DNA from: Microbacterium terregens
Lineage (GTDB): Bacteria > Actinomycetota > Actinomycetes > Actinomycetales > Microbacteriaceae
Direction: 5' to 3'
DNA length: 64,000 nt
Assembly: GCF_039534975.1 (NCBI RefSeq)
Contig: NZ_BAAAWH010000001.1
Coordinates: forward strand, 1,798,001 to 1,862,000
Below the pieces are notes generated by a model. The model made no database searches, had not been told where the DNA came from, and worked only from the letters and a program-made list of their open reading frames with translations. Position numbers and translations under genes: made by a program. Shown in pieces: positions 35,203-43,887 of the stretch; the first letter of the stretch is position 1, and each line of letters starts with the position of its first letter.

Positions 35203-35985
35203 ATGTCAGTCCTCGAGATCCGCGACCTCCACGTGACGGTCGAAACGGATGCCGGAATCACGCCGATCCTCAACGGAGTGACCCTGATCATCCGCAAGGG
35301 TGAGACCCACGCCATCATGGGACCCAACGGGTCCGGCAAGTCCACGCTCGCCTACACGATCGCCGGGCACCCCAAGTACACCGTCACGAGCGGCACGATC
35401 ACCCTCGACGGTGAGGACGTCCTCGCGATGACCGTGGATGAGCGGGCCCGCGCAGGCCTCTTCCTGGCCATGCAGTACCCGGTGGAGATCCCCGGCGTGA
35501 CCGTCACCAACTTCCTGCGCACCGCGAAGACCGCGATCGACGGCGAAGCGCCGCCGATCCGGACGTGGACGAAGGAGGTCAAGCAGTCGATGAAGAACCT
35601 CCGCATGGACACCAAATTCGCCCAGCGCAACGTGAACGAGGGGTTCTCGGGCGGCGAGAAGAAGCGCCACGAGATCCTTCAGATGGAGCTTCTGAAGCCC
35701 CAGATCGCCGTGCTCGACGAGACCGACTCCGGGCTCGACGTCGACGCGCTGAAGATCGTGTCCGAGGGTGTGAACCGCGCCAAGGAGGAAACCGACCTCG
35801 GCGTCCTGCTGATCACTCACTACACGCGCATCCTGCGCTACATCCACCCCGACTTCGTGCACGTCATGATCGCCGGCCGGATCGTGGAGGAGGGCGGGCC
35901 CGAGCTCGCCGAGCGGCTCGAGGACGAAGGCTACGACCGCTTCGTCGATCCGGCACTCCAGCCCGTGACCGAGGGTGAAGGGTAG
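35203..35985 (+). CDS. sufC: Fe-S cluster assembly ATPase SufC
   Basis: ABC-type ATPase that drives conformational change in SufBD. 260 residues with Walker A GPNGSGKST, a Q-loop in AMQYPVEIPGV, signature FSGGEKKRHEI and Walker B IAVLDETDSGLD. Ribosome site GAAGGAAG upstream. Its TAG stop forms the first bases of a TAGAAT hexamer lying six bases before the next start. Confidence 0.97.
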   Translation: MSVLEIRDLHVTVETDAGITPILNGVTLIIRKGETHAIMGPNGSGKSTLAYTIAGHPKYTVTSGTITLDGEDVLAMTVDERARAGLFLAMQYPVEIPGVTVTNFLRTAKTAIDGEAPPIRTWTKEVKQSMKNLRMDTKFAQRNVNEGFSGGEKKRHEILQMELLKPQIAVLDETDSGLDVDALKIVSEGVNRAKEETDLGVLLITHYTRILRYIHPDFVHVMIAGRIVEEGGPELAERLEDEGYDRFVDPALQPVTEGEG

Positions 35986-35997
35986 AATCCCCATATG
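35983..35997 (+). promoter_or_regulatory. Candidate -10 on the sufC stop codon, for leaderless sufT
   Basis: TAGAAT at 35983-35988 includes the sufC TAG stop codon; six bases later is the ATG at 35995. No Shine-Dalgarno is present for that ATG. It suggests sufT can be transcribed alone. Confidence 0.45.
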
Positions 35998-36324
35998 ACC
36001 GCGACGCTCGCACCTGAGAGATACGACGAGGTCCAGGAAGCCCTCAAGGACGTCATGGACCCCGAACTGGGGATCAACGTCGTCGACCTCGGCCTGATCT
36101 ACGACCTGGGCTGGGACGACGAGAACGACGCCCTGGTGATCCACATGACGCTGACCAGCGCCGGATGCCCGCTCACCGACGTGCTCGAAGAGCAGACCGC
36201 CCAGGCCCTGGACGACGTCGTCGAACGCTTCCGCATCAACTGGGTGTGGATGCCGCCGTGGGGTCCGGAGCGCATCACCGACGACGGGCGCGACATGATG
36301 CGCGCCCTCGGCTTCGCGATCTGA
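35995..36324 (+). CDS. sufT: Metal-sulfur cluster assembly factor, SufT/MIP18 (DUF59) family
   Basis: 109 residues with the DUF59 fold: an N-terminal ALKDVMDPELGINVVDLGLIY and a central MTLTSAGCPLTDVLEEQ with the conserved Cys, then WVWMPPWGPERIT. It helps Fe-S cluster maturation. It ends the suf cluster; no sufS or sufU desulfurase genes follow. Confidence 0.92.
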   Translation: MTATLAPERYDEVQEALKDVMDPELGINVVDLGLIYDLGWDDENDALVIHMTLTSAGCPLTDVLEEQTAQALDDVVERFRINWVWMPPWGPERITDDGRDMMRALGFAI

Positions 36325-36369
36325 GTGTCCCTGTCTGACGCTCGGGAACGGGGCATCCCGCAGCGTCGA

Positions 36370-36384
36370 TAGGCTCGGAGGGTG
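36370..36384 (+). promoter_or_regulatory. Candidate -10 for the C-S lyase gene
   Basis: TAGGCT at 36370-36375, then CGGAGG and the GTG at 36382. The six-base gap predicts a leaderless message; CGGAGG touching the GTG is too close to be a normal Shine-Dalgarno. Confidence 0.45.
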
Positions 36385-37542
36385 AGCGTCACCCCCCTCC
36401 AGGCCCTGCCCATCGACCAGCTGCGTCAGCGTTCCAGCACGAAGTGGCGCAGCTACCCGCCGGAGGTCCTTCCGCTCTTCGTGGCGGAGACGGACTACGA
36501 GCTCGCACCCGCCATCACCGAGATCCTCACCCGCGCGGTGCGGCTCGGCGATACCGGGTACACGCCACCCGAACCGGGCATCCGCGAGGCCTTCGTCGGC
36601 TTCGCGCAGCGCCGATTCGGCTGGACGGTCGATCCGTCCCGTGTGCACTGGACCGGGGACGTGATGATGGGGGTGGTGGAGATCCTCCGCCGGGTCATCG
36701 CGCCGGGGGACCGCGTGGTCGTCATGACACCGGTGTATCCGCCGTTCTTCGACACGGTGGAGGAAGCCGGCGGCGTCGTCGAGCGGGTCCCGCTCGCGCG
36801 CACCGAGAGCGGTTGGCGGATCGATCTGCGAGGGGTGGAGGCCGCCCTCGCGGGTGGTGCGACAGCCGTCCTGCTGTGCAACCCGCACAACCCGACGGGC
36901 ACCGCGCACACGCACGAAGATCTCGCCGCGCTCGCTGAACTCGCGGCGCGCTTCGATGCGACCGTCGTCAGCGACGAGATCCACGGACCGCTCGCCCACG
37001 CGGGACACGCATTCACGCCGTTCCTGAACGTCTCCGCGACGGCGGCCGAGGTCGGGTACGCCGTCACCAGCGCCAGCAAGACCTTCAATCTCGCCGGACT
37101 GAAATGCGCGGTGATGGTCGCCGGCGGACCTGCCCAGGAGGAGGTGCTGCGCTCCTTCCCCGCCGAGGTCGAGTGGCGCACGGGCTTGTTCGGCGCCCTC
37201 GCGAACGTCGCCGCATACGCACCCGAAAGCGACGCATGGCTCGACAGCCTGCTTGCCGCGCTGGGTGAGAACCGCGCGCTGCTGGCCGATCTGCTCGCGC
37301 AGCACCTGCCGCGGGCGCGGTTCCTCCCGCCGGACGCCGGGTTCCTCGCGTGGGTGGACGTCTCCGCATACGAGTGGGGCGACAACCCGGCGCCCACGCT
37401 GCGCCGGGAGGCCAAAGTCGCCCTGCATCACGGGCCCCTCTTCGGCGAAGAGGGCATCGGCCACGTCCGCATCAACTTCGGCTGCTCGCCCGACGTGTTG
37501 CGCGAGGCGGTCGAGCGGATGGGAGCGCTGGCCTCCTCGTGA
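36382..37542 (+). CDS. patB: PLP-dependent C-S lyase / aminotransferase, MalY-PatB family
   Basis: Fold-type I pyridoxal-phosphate enzyme of 386 residues, likely cleaving cystathionine or cysteine (beta-C-S lyase). The N-terminal KWRSYPPEVLPLFVAETDY and the Lys that binds PLP in TSASKTFNLAGLK are typical, with LLCNPHNPTGTAHT and VVSDEIHGPLAH before it. It starts at GTG. The downstream MFS gene overlaps by GTGA, so the two form an operon. It is not a SufS-type desulfurase. Confidence 0.88.
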   Translation: MSVTPLQALPIDQLRQRSSTKWRSYPPEVLPLFVAETDYELAPAITEILTRAVRLGDTGYTPPEPGIREAFVGFAQRRFGWTVDPSRVHWTGDVMMGVVEILRRVIAPGDRVVVMTPVYPPFFDTVEEAGGVVERVPLARTESGWRIDLRGVEAALAGGATAVLLCNPHNPTGTAHTHEDLAALAELAARFDATVVSDEIHGPLAHAGHAFTPFLNVSATAAEVGYAVTSASKTFNLAGLKCAVMVAGGPAQEEVLRSFPAEVEWRTGLFGALANVAAYAPESDAWLDSLLAALGENRALLADLLAQHLPRARFLPPDAGFLAWVDVSAYEWGDNPAPTLRREAKVALHHGPLFGEEGIGHVRINFGCSPDVLREAVERMGALASS

Positions 37543-38918
37543 CCGCTTCGACCGAGCCTGCACCGAGCATCTGGGGGTCGCAGTACGTCTGGGTGACCGT
37601 CGGGGCGGCGGCACTCATCTTCCTCGCGGCGATGCAGGCACTCGCCGTCACGACCGTGATGCCGATCGTCAGCGAGGACCTCGACGGCGACGCGCTGTAC
37701 GCCGTCGCGTTCGCGGGGACGCTGGCCACCAGCGTCATCGGCATGGTGGCGGTGGGGGCATGGAGCGACCGCTTCGGGCCTCGCGCACCGCTGTATGCGG
37801 CGACGGCGCTGTTCGTTCTCGGACTGGTGGTGGCGGGGCTCGCCCCGTCCATGCCGATCCTGGTGGTCGGCCGCCTGATCCAGGGTCTGGGAGCCGGTGG
37901 GCAGACGGTCGCCCTGTACGTCGTGGTGGCACGCGTGTATCCGTCGCGGATCCACGGGCGCGTCTTCGCGGCCTTCTCGGCGGCGTGGGTCGTCCCGTCG
38001 CTGATCGGGCCGTTCCTGGCGGGCGCCGTGACGGAGTACCTGCACTGGCGGTGGGTGTTCCTCGGCGTCGCCGCCCTCACCGTGGTCGCCTTCACGATGG
38101 TCGCCCTGCGGCTGCACCGCACGTCGCTGGGCACCGTCGAGCCCGCCGCCGGGCGGGTCGGGTTGCGGCTGGCGTGCGCGGTGGCGGTGGCCGCCGGAGC
38201 CCTGACGTTGAGCCTGGCGGGCGGCTTCGGCCCGTGGTCGGCGGCGGCGGTCGCGGCATCCGTCCTCGTCATCGCCGCAGCGGTGCGTCCTCTTCTTCCG
38301 GCCGGTACCCTGCGTGCCGGGCGTGGCCTGCCCAGCGTGGTGCTGATGCGCGGCCTCATCGCCGGCGCGCTGTTCGGCGCCGAGATCTACGTGCCGTATC
38401 TGCTCATCGACGAATACGACTTCTCGCCGACGTGGGCGGGCCTCGGACTGACGGCGGCTGCCCTGGCGTGGGCGGGCGCGGCCGATGTCCAGGGCCGTTT
38501 CGGCGACCGCATCGGCAACACCCGGATCACTCTGATCGGGTCCGCGCAGCTGTTCACGTCCATGATCGTGGCCGCTGCCGTCGCGTGGGGGGACCTGCCG
38601 CCGGCGATCCTGATCGTCGGCTGGGCGCTGGCGGGCGGGGGCATGGGGTTGATGTATCCACGGCTCACCGTGTTGACACTCGCGTACTCGACATCCCAGA
38701 ACCAGGGCTTCAACTCTTCCGCGCTGTCGATCTCGGACTCTGTCGGCGCGGCGGTGACGATCGCCGCAATGGGGCTCGTCTTCACCGCACTCAGCGGATC
38801 GGATGCCGGTTTCCCGACCGTCTTCGCGTTGGCGGCCGGGCTGGCCCTCCTGGCGTTGGTGCCGGGCCTGCGCCTCGGGCACGCGCACGAGAGCGTGCCC
38901 GCGCGGCGCGGCGCCTAG
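37539..38918 (+). CDS. MFS transporter (drug or metabolite exporter)
   Basis: 459 residues with about 12-14 membrane helices. The loop 2-3 motif is GAWSDRFGPRAPLY and motif C-like GLGAGGQTVAL is present. It resembles proton-driven exporters. The GTG start at 37539 overlaps the C-S lyase stop by four bases, so it may export a thiol, amino acid or related product of that enzyme; the substrate is unknown. Confidence 0.85.
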   Translation: MTASTEPAPSIWGSQYVWVTVGAAALIFLAAMQALAVTTVMPIVSEDLDGDALYAVAFAGTLATSVIGMVAVGAWSDRFGPRAPLYAATALFVLGLVVAGLAPSMPILVVGRLIQGLGAGGQTVALYVVVARVYPSRIHGRVFAAFSAAWVVPSLIGPFLAGAVTEYLHWRWVFLGVAALTVVAFTMVALRLHRTSLGTVEPAAGRVGLRLACAVAVAAGALTLSLAGGFGPWSAAAVAASVLVIAAAVRPLLPAGTLRAGRGLPSVVLMRGLIAGALFGAEIYVPYLLIDEYDFSPTWAGLGLTAAALAWAGAADVQGRFGDRIGNTRITLIGSAQLFTSMIVAAAVAWGDLPPAILIVGWALAGGGMGLMYPRLTVLTLAYSTSQNQGFNSSALSISDSVGAAVTIAAMGLVFTALSGSDAGFPTVFALAAGLALLALVPGLRLGHAHESVPARRGA

Positions 38919-38941
38919 GGCGGCGAATGACGAAAAGGATT

Positions 38942-38979
38942 TTGTCCGCGAAGGATGGTAAGGCTAACCTAACTGAGTG
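38942..38979 (+). promoter_or_regulatory. Iron-responsive promoter with IdeR/DtxR-like box
   Basis: The 19-mer at 38954-38972 (GATGGTAAGGCTAACCTAA) matches the IdeR/DtxR consensus TTAGGTTAGSCTAACCTAA at about 15 of 19 positions, with a perfect right half. It covers the spacer and -10 of a promoter: TTGTCC at 38942-38947, 17 bases, TAACCT at 38965-38970, then six bases to the GTG at 38977. An iron-loaded repressor here would block transcription of the whole uptake locus. Confidence 0.8.
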
Positions 38980-39921
38980 AGTTCATCCGCTGTCGTCAGC
39001 ACGCGTCCCTCGTATCGACCCTATGTCGCAGCAGTGGCAGAGGTCCGGCGTCTTTCGCCGCACTTCGTGCGCGTCGTCTTCACCGGTCCCGACTTCGGGA
39101 TGTTCGGCACCGCCGGGCTCGACCAGCGCATCAAACTGATCCTGCCGCTGCCCGACGGCACCCTGAGCGACATCGGCCAGCGCGACGAGGCCGCGATCGA
39201 CTCCGGCGATTGGTACATGATCTGGCGCGACCTGCCGAACGCCACACGCAGCCCGCTGCGCACCTATACGGTGCGCCGCATCGATCCCGACGCGCGCCGG
39301 CTCACGGTCGACTTCGTCGTGCACCATGACGCGGGACCCGCGGGGGCGTGGGCCGAGCAGGCCGTCCCCGGGCAGGAGATCGTGGTCGTCGGACCCGACC
39401 AGCGCAGCGACGGGTACCGCCTCGGTCTTGACTGGCACCCGGGCACGGCTCGGCGCGTGGTGCTGGCCGGCGACGAGACCGCCGCGCCCGCGATCTGCTC
39501 GATCCTCGAGTCCCTCGACGAGTCGTACGAGGTCGACGCGTTCATCGAGGTGCCCTCGGCCGCGGACCGCCAGGAGCTGGTCATTCCGGACGGCTTCCGT
39601 GTGTCCTGGGTGGAGCGAGGCGATCGCGACCACGGGACCGCACTGACCGAGGCGCTCACCGACTGGAGCAGCACGGCCGGCGACGTGCTGGCGCAGGCGG
39701 CTGCACCGCGACGTCAGGAACTCGCCGACATCGACGTCGACCGCGACCTGCTGTGGGACAGCCCCGCAGACTCCGAGGGCGAGTTCTACGCCTGGATCGC
39801 GGGGGAGGCGGCGATGGTCAAGGGACTGCGGCGTCACCTCGTGCAGGGCTGCGGCGTCGACCGCAAACGTGTCGCGTTCATGGGGTACTGGCGGCTCGGG
39901 CAATCCGAGCGACAGGAGTGA
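38977..39921 (+). CDS. Siderophore-interacting protein (ferric-siderophore reductase)
   Basis: Flavoprotein that frees iron by reducing imported ferric siderophore, using NAD(P)H. 314 residues. The FAD-binding barrel has VRRLSPHFVRVVFTGPDF and the flavin motif PLRTYTVRRID. The NAD(P)H domain has VVLAGDETAAPAICSILE, and the C-terminus has the family EAAMVKGLRRHL. The GTG start is placed by the six-base spacing from the -10. First gene of an iron-regulated operon with two permeases, an ATPase and a binding protein. Confidence 0.94.
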   Translation: MSSSAVVSTRPSYRPYVAAVAEVRRLSPHFVRVVFTGPDFGMFGTAGLDQRIKLILPLPDGTLSDIGQRDEAAIDSGDWYMIWRDLPNATRSPLRTYTVRRIDPDARRLTVDFVVHHDAGPAGAWAEQAVPGQEIVVVGPDQRSDGYRLGLDWHPGTARRVVLAGDETAAPAICSILESLDESYEVDAFIEVPSAADRQELVIPDGFRVSWVERGDRDHGTALTEALTDWSSTAGDVLAQAAAPRRQELADIDVDRDLLWDSPADSEGEFYAWIAGEAAMVKGLRRHLVQGCGVDRKRVAFMGYWRLGQSERQE

Positions 39922-40928
39922 CCAGCGCTCGCGGTCGACGCGGGCGGCTTGCACTGTGTGCGGCGATCGCGCTCCTGGTGGTCATGGTCGCGATCAGTCT
40001 CATGATCGGCGCCCGTGCGGTCGCACCCGCCGTTGTCGTGGACGCCCTCCTGCATCCGGACCTGTCGATCGCCGATCACAGCGTGATCCTCGAGCAGCGG
40101 GTGCCGCGCACGGTCATCGGAGTGCTCGCGGGCGCCGCTCTGGCCCTCGCCGGCACACTCATGCAAGGGCTGACGCGCAACCCCCTCGCCGACCCCGGTC
40201 TGCTCGGCATCAACGCGGGTGCCTCGATCGCCGTGCTCGCCGCGATCACGCTGTGGGGAATCACGTCGCCGTCCGGCTTCGTGTGGTTCGCGTTCGCGGG
40301 GGCGGCGCTCGCCTCGATCGTGGTGGGGGTCATCGGGACCCGCGGCCCTGACGGATCCAGTCCCGCCAAGCTCGCGCTGACCGGCGCGGCAGTGACCGCG
40401 GGACTGACGGCCGTCAGCACTCTCATCCTCACGACCTCCATCACCGCTTTCGACGTCTTCCGCTACTGGCAGGTGGGTGGCCTGACGGTGCGCGGGCTCG
40501 ACACGGTCGCCGTGGTCGCGGTGCCGATCCTGATCGGGGCGGTCATCGCGTTCAGCTCCGCCCGAGGACTCGATCTCATGGCACTGGGGGAGGACACCGC
40601 AACCGGCCTCGGGCACAGCGTCGCGCGCACGCGCGTCTTGGGGATCGTGGCGACCGTCCTCCTGTGCGGCGGGGCGACGTCGATCGCCGGACCCATCGTG
40701 TTCCTCGGACTGCTCGTGCCCCATGCGCTGCGGGCGATCGTCGGCGGAGACTATCGCTGGCTGCTTGCCGTGGGCGCGCCGACGGGTGCGATCGTCCTGC
40801 TGGCCGCTGACGTCCTCGGCCGCGTGATCGCGCCGCCCGGTGAGGTGCAGGCCGGCCTCGTGGTCGCCTTCGTCGGTGCTCCCGTCCTCATCTCGCTCGT
40901 GCTGCGACGCCGGAGCGTGACCCTGTGA
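39918..40928 (+). CDS. Iron-siderophore ABC transporter permease (FecCD family)
   Basis: 336 residues with about nine to ten membrane helices. The family motif RVPRTVIGVLAGAALALAG and TRNPLADPGLLGINAGAS are near the N-terminus; GPIVFLGLLVPHALRAIVG is the loop that contacts the ATPase. The GTG start overlaps the reductase stop (GTGA), and its own stop overlaps the next permease. Forms a heterodimer with the second FecCD protein. Confidence 0.95.
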   Translation: MTSARGRRGRLALCAAIALLVVMVAISLMIGARAVAPAVVVDALLHPDLSIADHSVILEQRVPRTVIGVLAGAALALAGTLMQGLTRNPLADPGLLGINAGASIAVLAAITLWGITSPSGFVWFAFAGAALASIVVGVIGTRGPDGSSPAKLALTGAAVTAGLTAVSTLILTTSITAFDVFRYWQVGGLTVRGLDTVAVVAVPILIGAVIAFSSARGLDLMALGEDTATGLGHSVARTRVLGIVATVLLCGGATSIAGPIVFLGLLVPHALRAIVGGDYRWLLAVGAPTGAIVLLAADVLGRVIAPPGEVQAGLVVAFVGAPVLISLVLRRRSVTL

Positions 40929-41943
40929 CCGCCTCGGTCCTCGAGATCCGCGCCCGCGTGCGGCGGCGCCGCAGCATCGTCGTCTCTGCCGTGCTCCTGG
41001 CCGTCGTCGTCGTGGCCGTCGTGTCGCTGTCCATGGGCGACTACGCCATCGCACCCGCCGACCTCTGGCGCACCCTGTGGGGCGGGGGGATCGCGCGCAG
41101 ACGTACGTCGTCTTCCAGGTGCGCGCGCCGCGCGTCGTCATGGCGCTACTGGTCGGGGCATCGCTCGGAGCGGCGGGCGCCCTGCTCCAGTCGCTGCTGG
41201 GCAACCCGCTGGCAAGCCCGGATCTGCTCGGGATCAGCGGCGGCGCCGGTGCCGCGGCGGTGTTCGCGATCCTGATCCTGGGCCTCACCGGCCCGCTGCT
41301 GGCCGTCGCCGCCTTCGCGGGCGGGCTGATCGTGGCCGCGTTCCTGCTGCTGGCCGGACAGCGGCGCGCCGACGGGGGATACCGGCTCATCCTCGCCGGC
41401 GTCGGCGTCGCGTTCCTGTGCGTCGCGGTCATGAACTTCCTGATGGTGCGCGCCCAGGTCGAGCTCGCCCAATCGGCGCTCATCTGGCTGACGGGCAGCC
41501 TCTCGTCCACCCCCTGGTGGAACGTCGTGACCGTGCTCGCCGTGGCGCTGCTCGCGACCCCGGCCGTGGTCGCATGCGCCCGCTGGCTCCCGCTCACGCA
41601 GATGGGCCCGGCGACCGCCGCATCGCTCGGCGTGCGTACATCGACAGTGAGCCTCGCTGTCGTGCTCACCGCCGTTCTGCTGACCGCCGTGACGTGCGCA
41701 TTCGTCGGTCCGATCGCCTTCATCGCGCTGTGCGCCCCGGCGATCGCGCGACCGCTGCTGGGTCACGGTGCCGTAGGCATCGGCACGAGCGCTGCGATCG
41801 GAGCCGCACTGCTGGGCGCGGCCGACCTCGTCGCGCAATTCGCTCTGCCGGGGATGTCGGTCCCGGTCGGCGTCGTGACCGGCGCCATCGGCGCCGTGTT
41901 CCTGCTCTGGCTCCTCGCAACGTCGAAAGGACGACAGCTGTGA
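40925..41943 (+). pseudogene. Second FecCD-family siderophore permease, broken by a one-base frameshift
   Basis: The first frame runs from GTG 40925 through VSLSMGDYAIAPADLWRTLWGGG, then loses homology. The +1-shifted frame continues without a gap from DRAQTYVVFQVRAPRVVMALLVG to the stop at 41943. The shift is at a run of six Gs (41084-41089); one more G would restore a 339-residue permease with all motifs (LQSLLGNPLASPDLLGISGGAG, GPIAFIALCAPAIARPLLG). Both flanks keep good permease sequence, so the cause is a recent mutation, a homopolymer sequencing error, or phase variation. A second GTG at 41077 could start a 288-residue version lacking the first helix. Confidence 0.85.
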
Positions 41944-42761
41944 CTCCTCCGGACGCACCGCGCCTGAGCGCGCGCGGACTCGCCGCCGGCTACCCGGGCC
42001 GCCGGGTGATCGAGGACCTTGACCTCGAGTTCGCTCCCGGGCGGATGACGATGATCATCGGGGCCAACGCCTGCGGCAAGTCGACGCTCCTTAGCGTCCT
42101 GGCCCGGGTGAATGCGCCCCTCGCGGGTCGCGTAGAGCTCGACGGCGCCGACATCACGACCCTGCCGCGGCGCCGCTTCGCGCAGAGCGTCGGCCTGCTG
42201 CCCCAGCATCCCACCGCGCCAGACGGACTCACCGTCGCCGAGCTCGTCTCGCGCGGTCGGCACCCGCACCGCGGCCTGTTCCAGCGCTGGAGCACCGCCG
42301 ACACCGCGCGTGTGGACGACGCCATGGCCAAGACCGGTGTGGCCGCGCTGGCCGAACGCCCCGTCGGCGACCTGTCCGGCGGCCAGCGGCAGCGCGTGTG
42401 GATCGCGATGGCCCTCGCCCAGGAGCCCCGCGTGCTGCTGCTGGATGAGCCCACGACGTTCCTCGACCTCAGCCACCAGATCGAGGTCCTCGACCTGTTG
42501 CGCACCCTCAACCGCACCGACGGAACCACGATCGTCGTCGTCCTGCACGAGCTGAATCTGGCCGCACGCTACGCCGATGACCTCGTCGTCATGTGCGAGG
42601 GGCGCGTCCTCGCGCACGGCGCGCCGGCCGACGTGCTCACGCGAGAGGTCGTCTTGCAGGCTTTCGACCTCGATGCGCTCGTCATCCCCGATCCACTCAC
42701 ATCCACCCCCCTCGTCATCCCGATTCCCGGCGGCGCGCACGCCCCCGCGGACCAGGCATGA
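41940..42761 (+). CDS. Iron-siderophore ABC transporter ATP-binding protein
   Basis: 273 residues of the FecE/FepC type. Walker A GANACGKST (Cys in place of the more usual Gly), signature LSGGQRQRVWIAMAL, Walker B VLLLDEPTTFLDL and the switch His in VLHELNLAARYADD. The GTG overlaps the permease stop by GTGA, keeping the operon coupled. Confidence 0.95.
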   Translation: MTPPDAPRLSARGLAAGYPGRRVIEDLDLEFAPGRMTMIIGANACGKSTLLSVLARVNAPLAGRVELDGADITTLPRRRFAQSVGLLPQHPTAPDGLTVAELVSRGRHPHRGLFQRWSTADTARVDDAMAKTGVAALAERPVGDLSGGQRQRVWIAMALAQEPRVLLLDEPTTFLDLSHQIEVLDLLRTLNRTDGTTIVVVLHELNLAARYADDLVVMCEGRVLAHGAPADVLTREVVLQAFDLDALVIPDPLTSTPLVIPIPGGAHAPADQA

Positions 42762-42784
42762 CGCGACCGAAAGGAAGATCACGC

Positions 42785-43819
42785 ATGACCGCAACCCACA
42801 CCCGACTGCGGGCGCTCGTCGCGCTCACGGTTGCCGGAGGCCTCGCCCTCACCGGATGCGCCAGCACCGGCGCGCCTGCCTCTTCTGGCACCGCCGACGC
42901 CGGCTCCTCCGCCGGCTTCCCGGTCACGTTCGAGCACATCTACGGCGAGACGGTCATCGAGTCCGCGCCCCAGCGCATCGCGACGTGGGGTTGGGGCGCC
43001 ACGGATGCCGTGCTCGCGCTGGGCATCGTTCCCGTCGCGATCGCGTCGATGGACTACGGCGGGGGAGAGAACCGGATCACGCCATGGGTCGAAGAGGCCA
43101 TCGCCGACCTCGGGGGCGACGAGCCCGTGATCCTGGACAACGCGACGTATGAGCTGTCCGTGGAGGAGCTGCTGGCAACCGACCCCGACGTCCTGATCGC
43201 CTCCTACTCGGGGTTGACGCAGGAGGAGTACGACGCGGTGACAGCGGCCGGCATCCCCGTCGTCGCACCCGAGGACGCGCTGTGGTCCACCCCGTGGCGT
43301 GACGTGATCACGGACACCGGCAAGGCGCTGGGAATGGATGCCGAGGCCGAGAACCTGCTCGACGGACTCGACCAGCAGGTCGCCGATGCCGCGGCCGAGC
43401 ATCCCGAATTCGACGGAACGACCATCGCGTACGCCTCGGATGACGTCGACACGTTCTACCTGTATCTCCCCGCCGACCCTCGCGTGGAGATCCTCGAGGA
43501 CCTCGGATTCGTCAGCGCCGGCGCGGTCACCGACCTGGACACCGGTGAATCGACGTTCTACACGACGGTCAGTTCGGAGAACCTCGACAAGATCGATGCC
43601 GAGGTGATCTTCACCCAGGTGGACAGCGAGGACACCCTGAACACGTTCCTCACCTCGGCTCGCACCAAGCTGATCCCGGCCGTGTCTGCCGGTGCCGTCG
43701 GAGCCATCGTCGGCGAGGAGAACGTCGCCGCGATCACGCCGACGGCGCTGACGCTGCCCTGGATCCTGCCCGAGATCGTCGACCAGCTGGCGGCCGCGAC
43801 AGCTCTCGCGAAGGGCTGA
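42785..43819 (+). CDS. Iron-siderophore substrate-binding lipoprotein
   Basis: 344 residues. The signal peptide ends in a lipobox ALTGC, so Cys25 should be lipidated and the protein held on the outer face of the membrane. The mature part has the FhuD/FepB pattern: ESAPQRIATWGWGATDAVLALG, ATDPDVLIASYSGL, and a long central helix. Ribosome site GAAAGGAAG upstream. It delivers ferric siderophore to the FecCD permeases. Confidence 0.95.
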   Translation: MTATHTRLRALVALTVAGGLALTGCASTGAPASSGTADAGSSAGFPVTFEHIYGETVIESAPQRIATWGWGATDAVLALGIVPVAIASMDYGGGENRITPWVEEAIADLGGDEPVILDNATYELSVEELLATDPDVLIASYSGLTQEEYDAVTAAGIPVVAPEDALWSTPWRDVITDTGKALGMDAEAENLLDGLDQQVADAAAEHPEFDGTTIAYASDDVDTFYLYLPADPRVEILEDLGFVSAGAVTDLDTGESTFYTTVSSENLDKIDAEVIFTQVDSEDTLNTFLTSARTKLIPAVSAGAVGAIVGEENVAAITPTALTLPWILPEIVDQLAAATALAKG

Positions 43820-43829
43820 GCGACTCAGC

Positions 43830-43871
43830 GTCGACGAAAGCCCCGGCCGTTCGGCCGGGGCTTTCGTCGAC
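43830..43871. terminator. Bidirectional terminator between the siderophore operon and bioY
   Basis: Perfect 20-base arms (43830-43849 and 43852-43871) with a 2-base loop TT; the stem holds an A-run on one side and a T-run on the other, so it works in both directions for the two convergent genes. Confidence 0.9.
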
Positions 43872-43887
43872 TCGCGATATGGAGTGG

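Noticed and set aside
36382..37542. SufS cysteine desulfurase closing the suf operon
   Set aside because: The PLP motif TSASKTFNLAGLK and overall pattern are those of MalY/PatB C-S lyases, and the gene has its own promoter signal.
35206..37614. 802-residue open frame on the reverse strand across sufC, sufT and the C-S lyase gene
   Set aside because: It lies antisense to three well-supported genes; composition is Arg/Val/Asp-rich nonsense typical of the complementary frame in 70% GC DNA, with no domain motif.
41084..41110. Programmed ribosomal frameshift as the normal way to make the second permease
   Set aside because: No stop codon, stimulatory hairpin or Shine-Dalgarno-like element was seen at the G run, and FecCD genes are not known to use frameshifting; mutation, phase variation or sequencing error is simpler.
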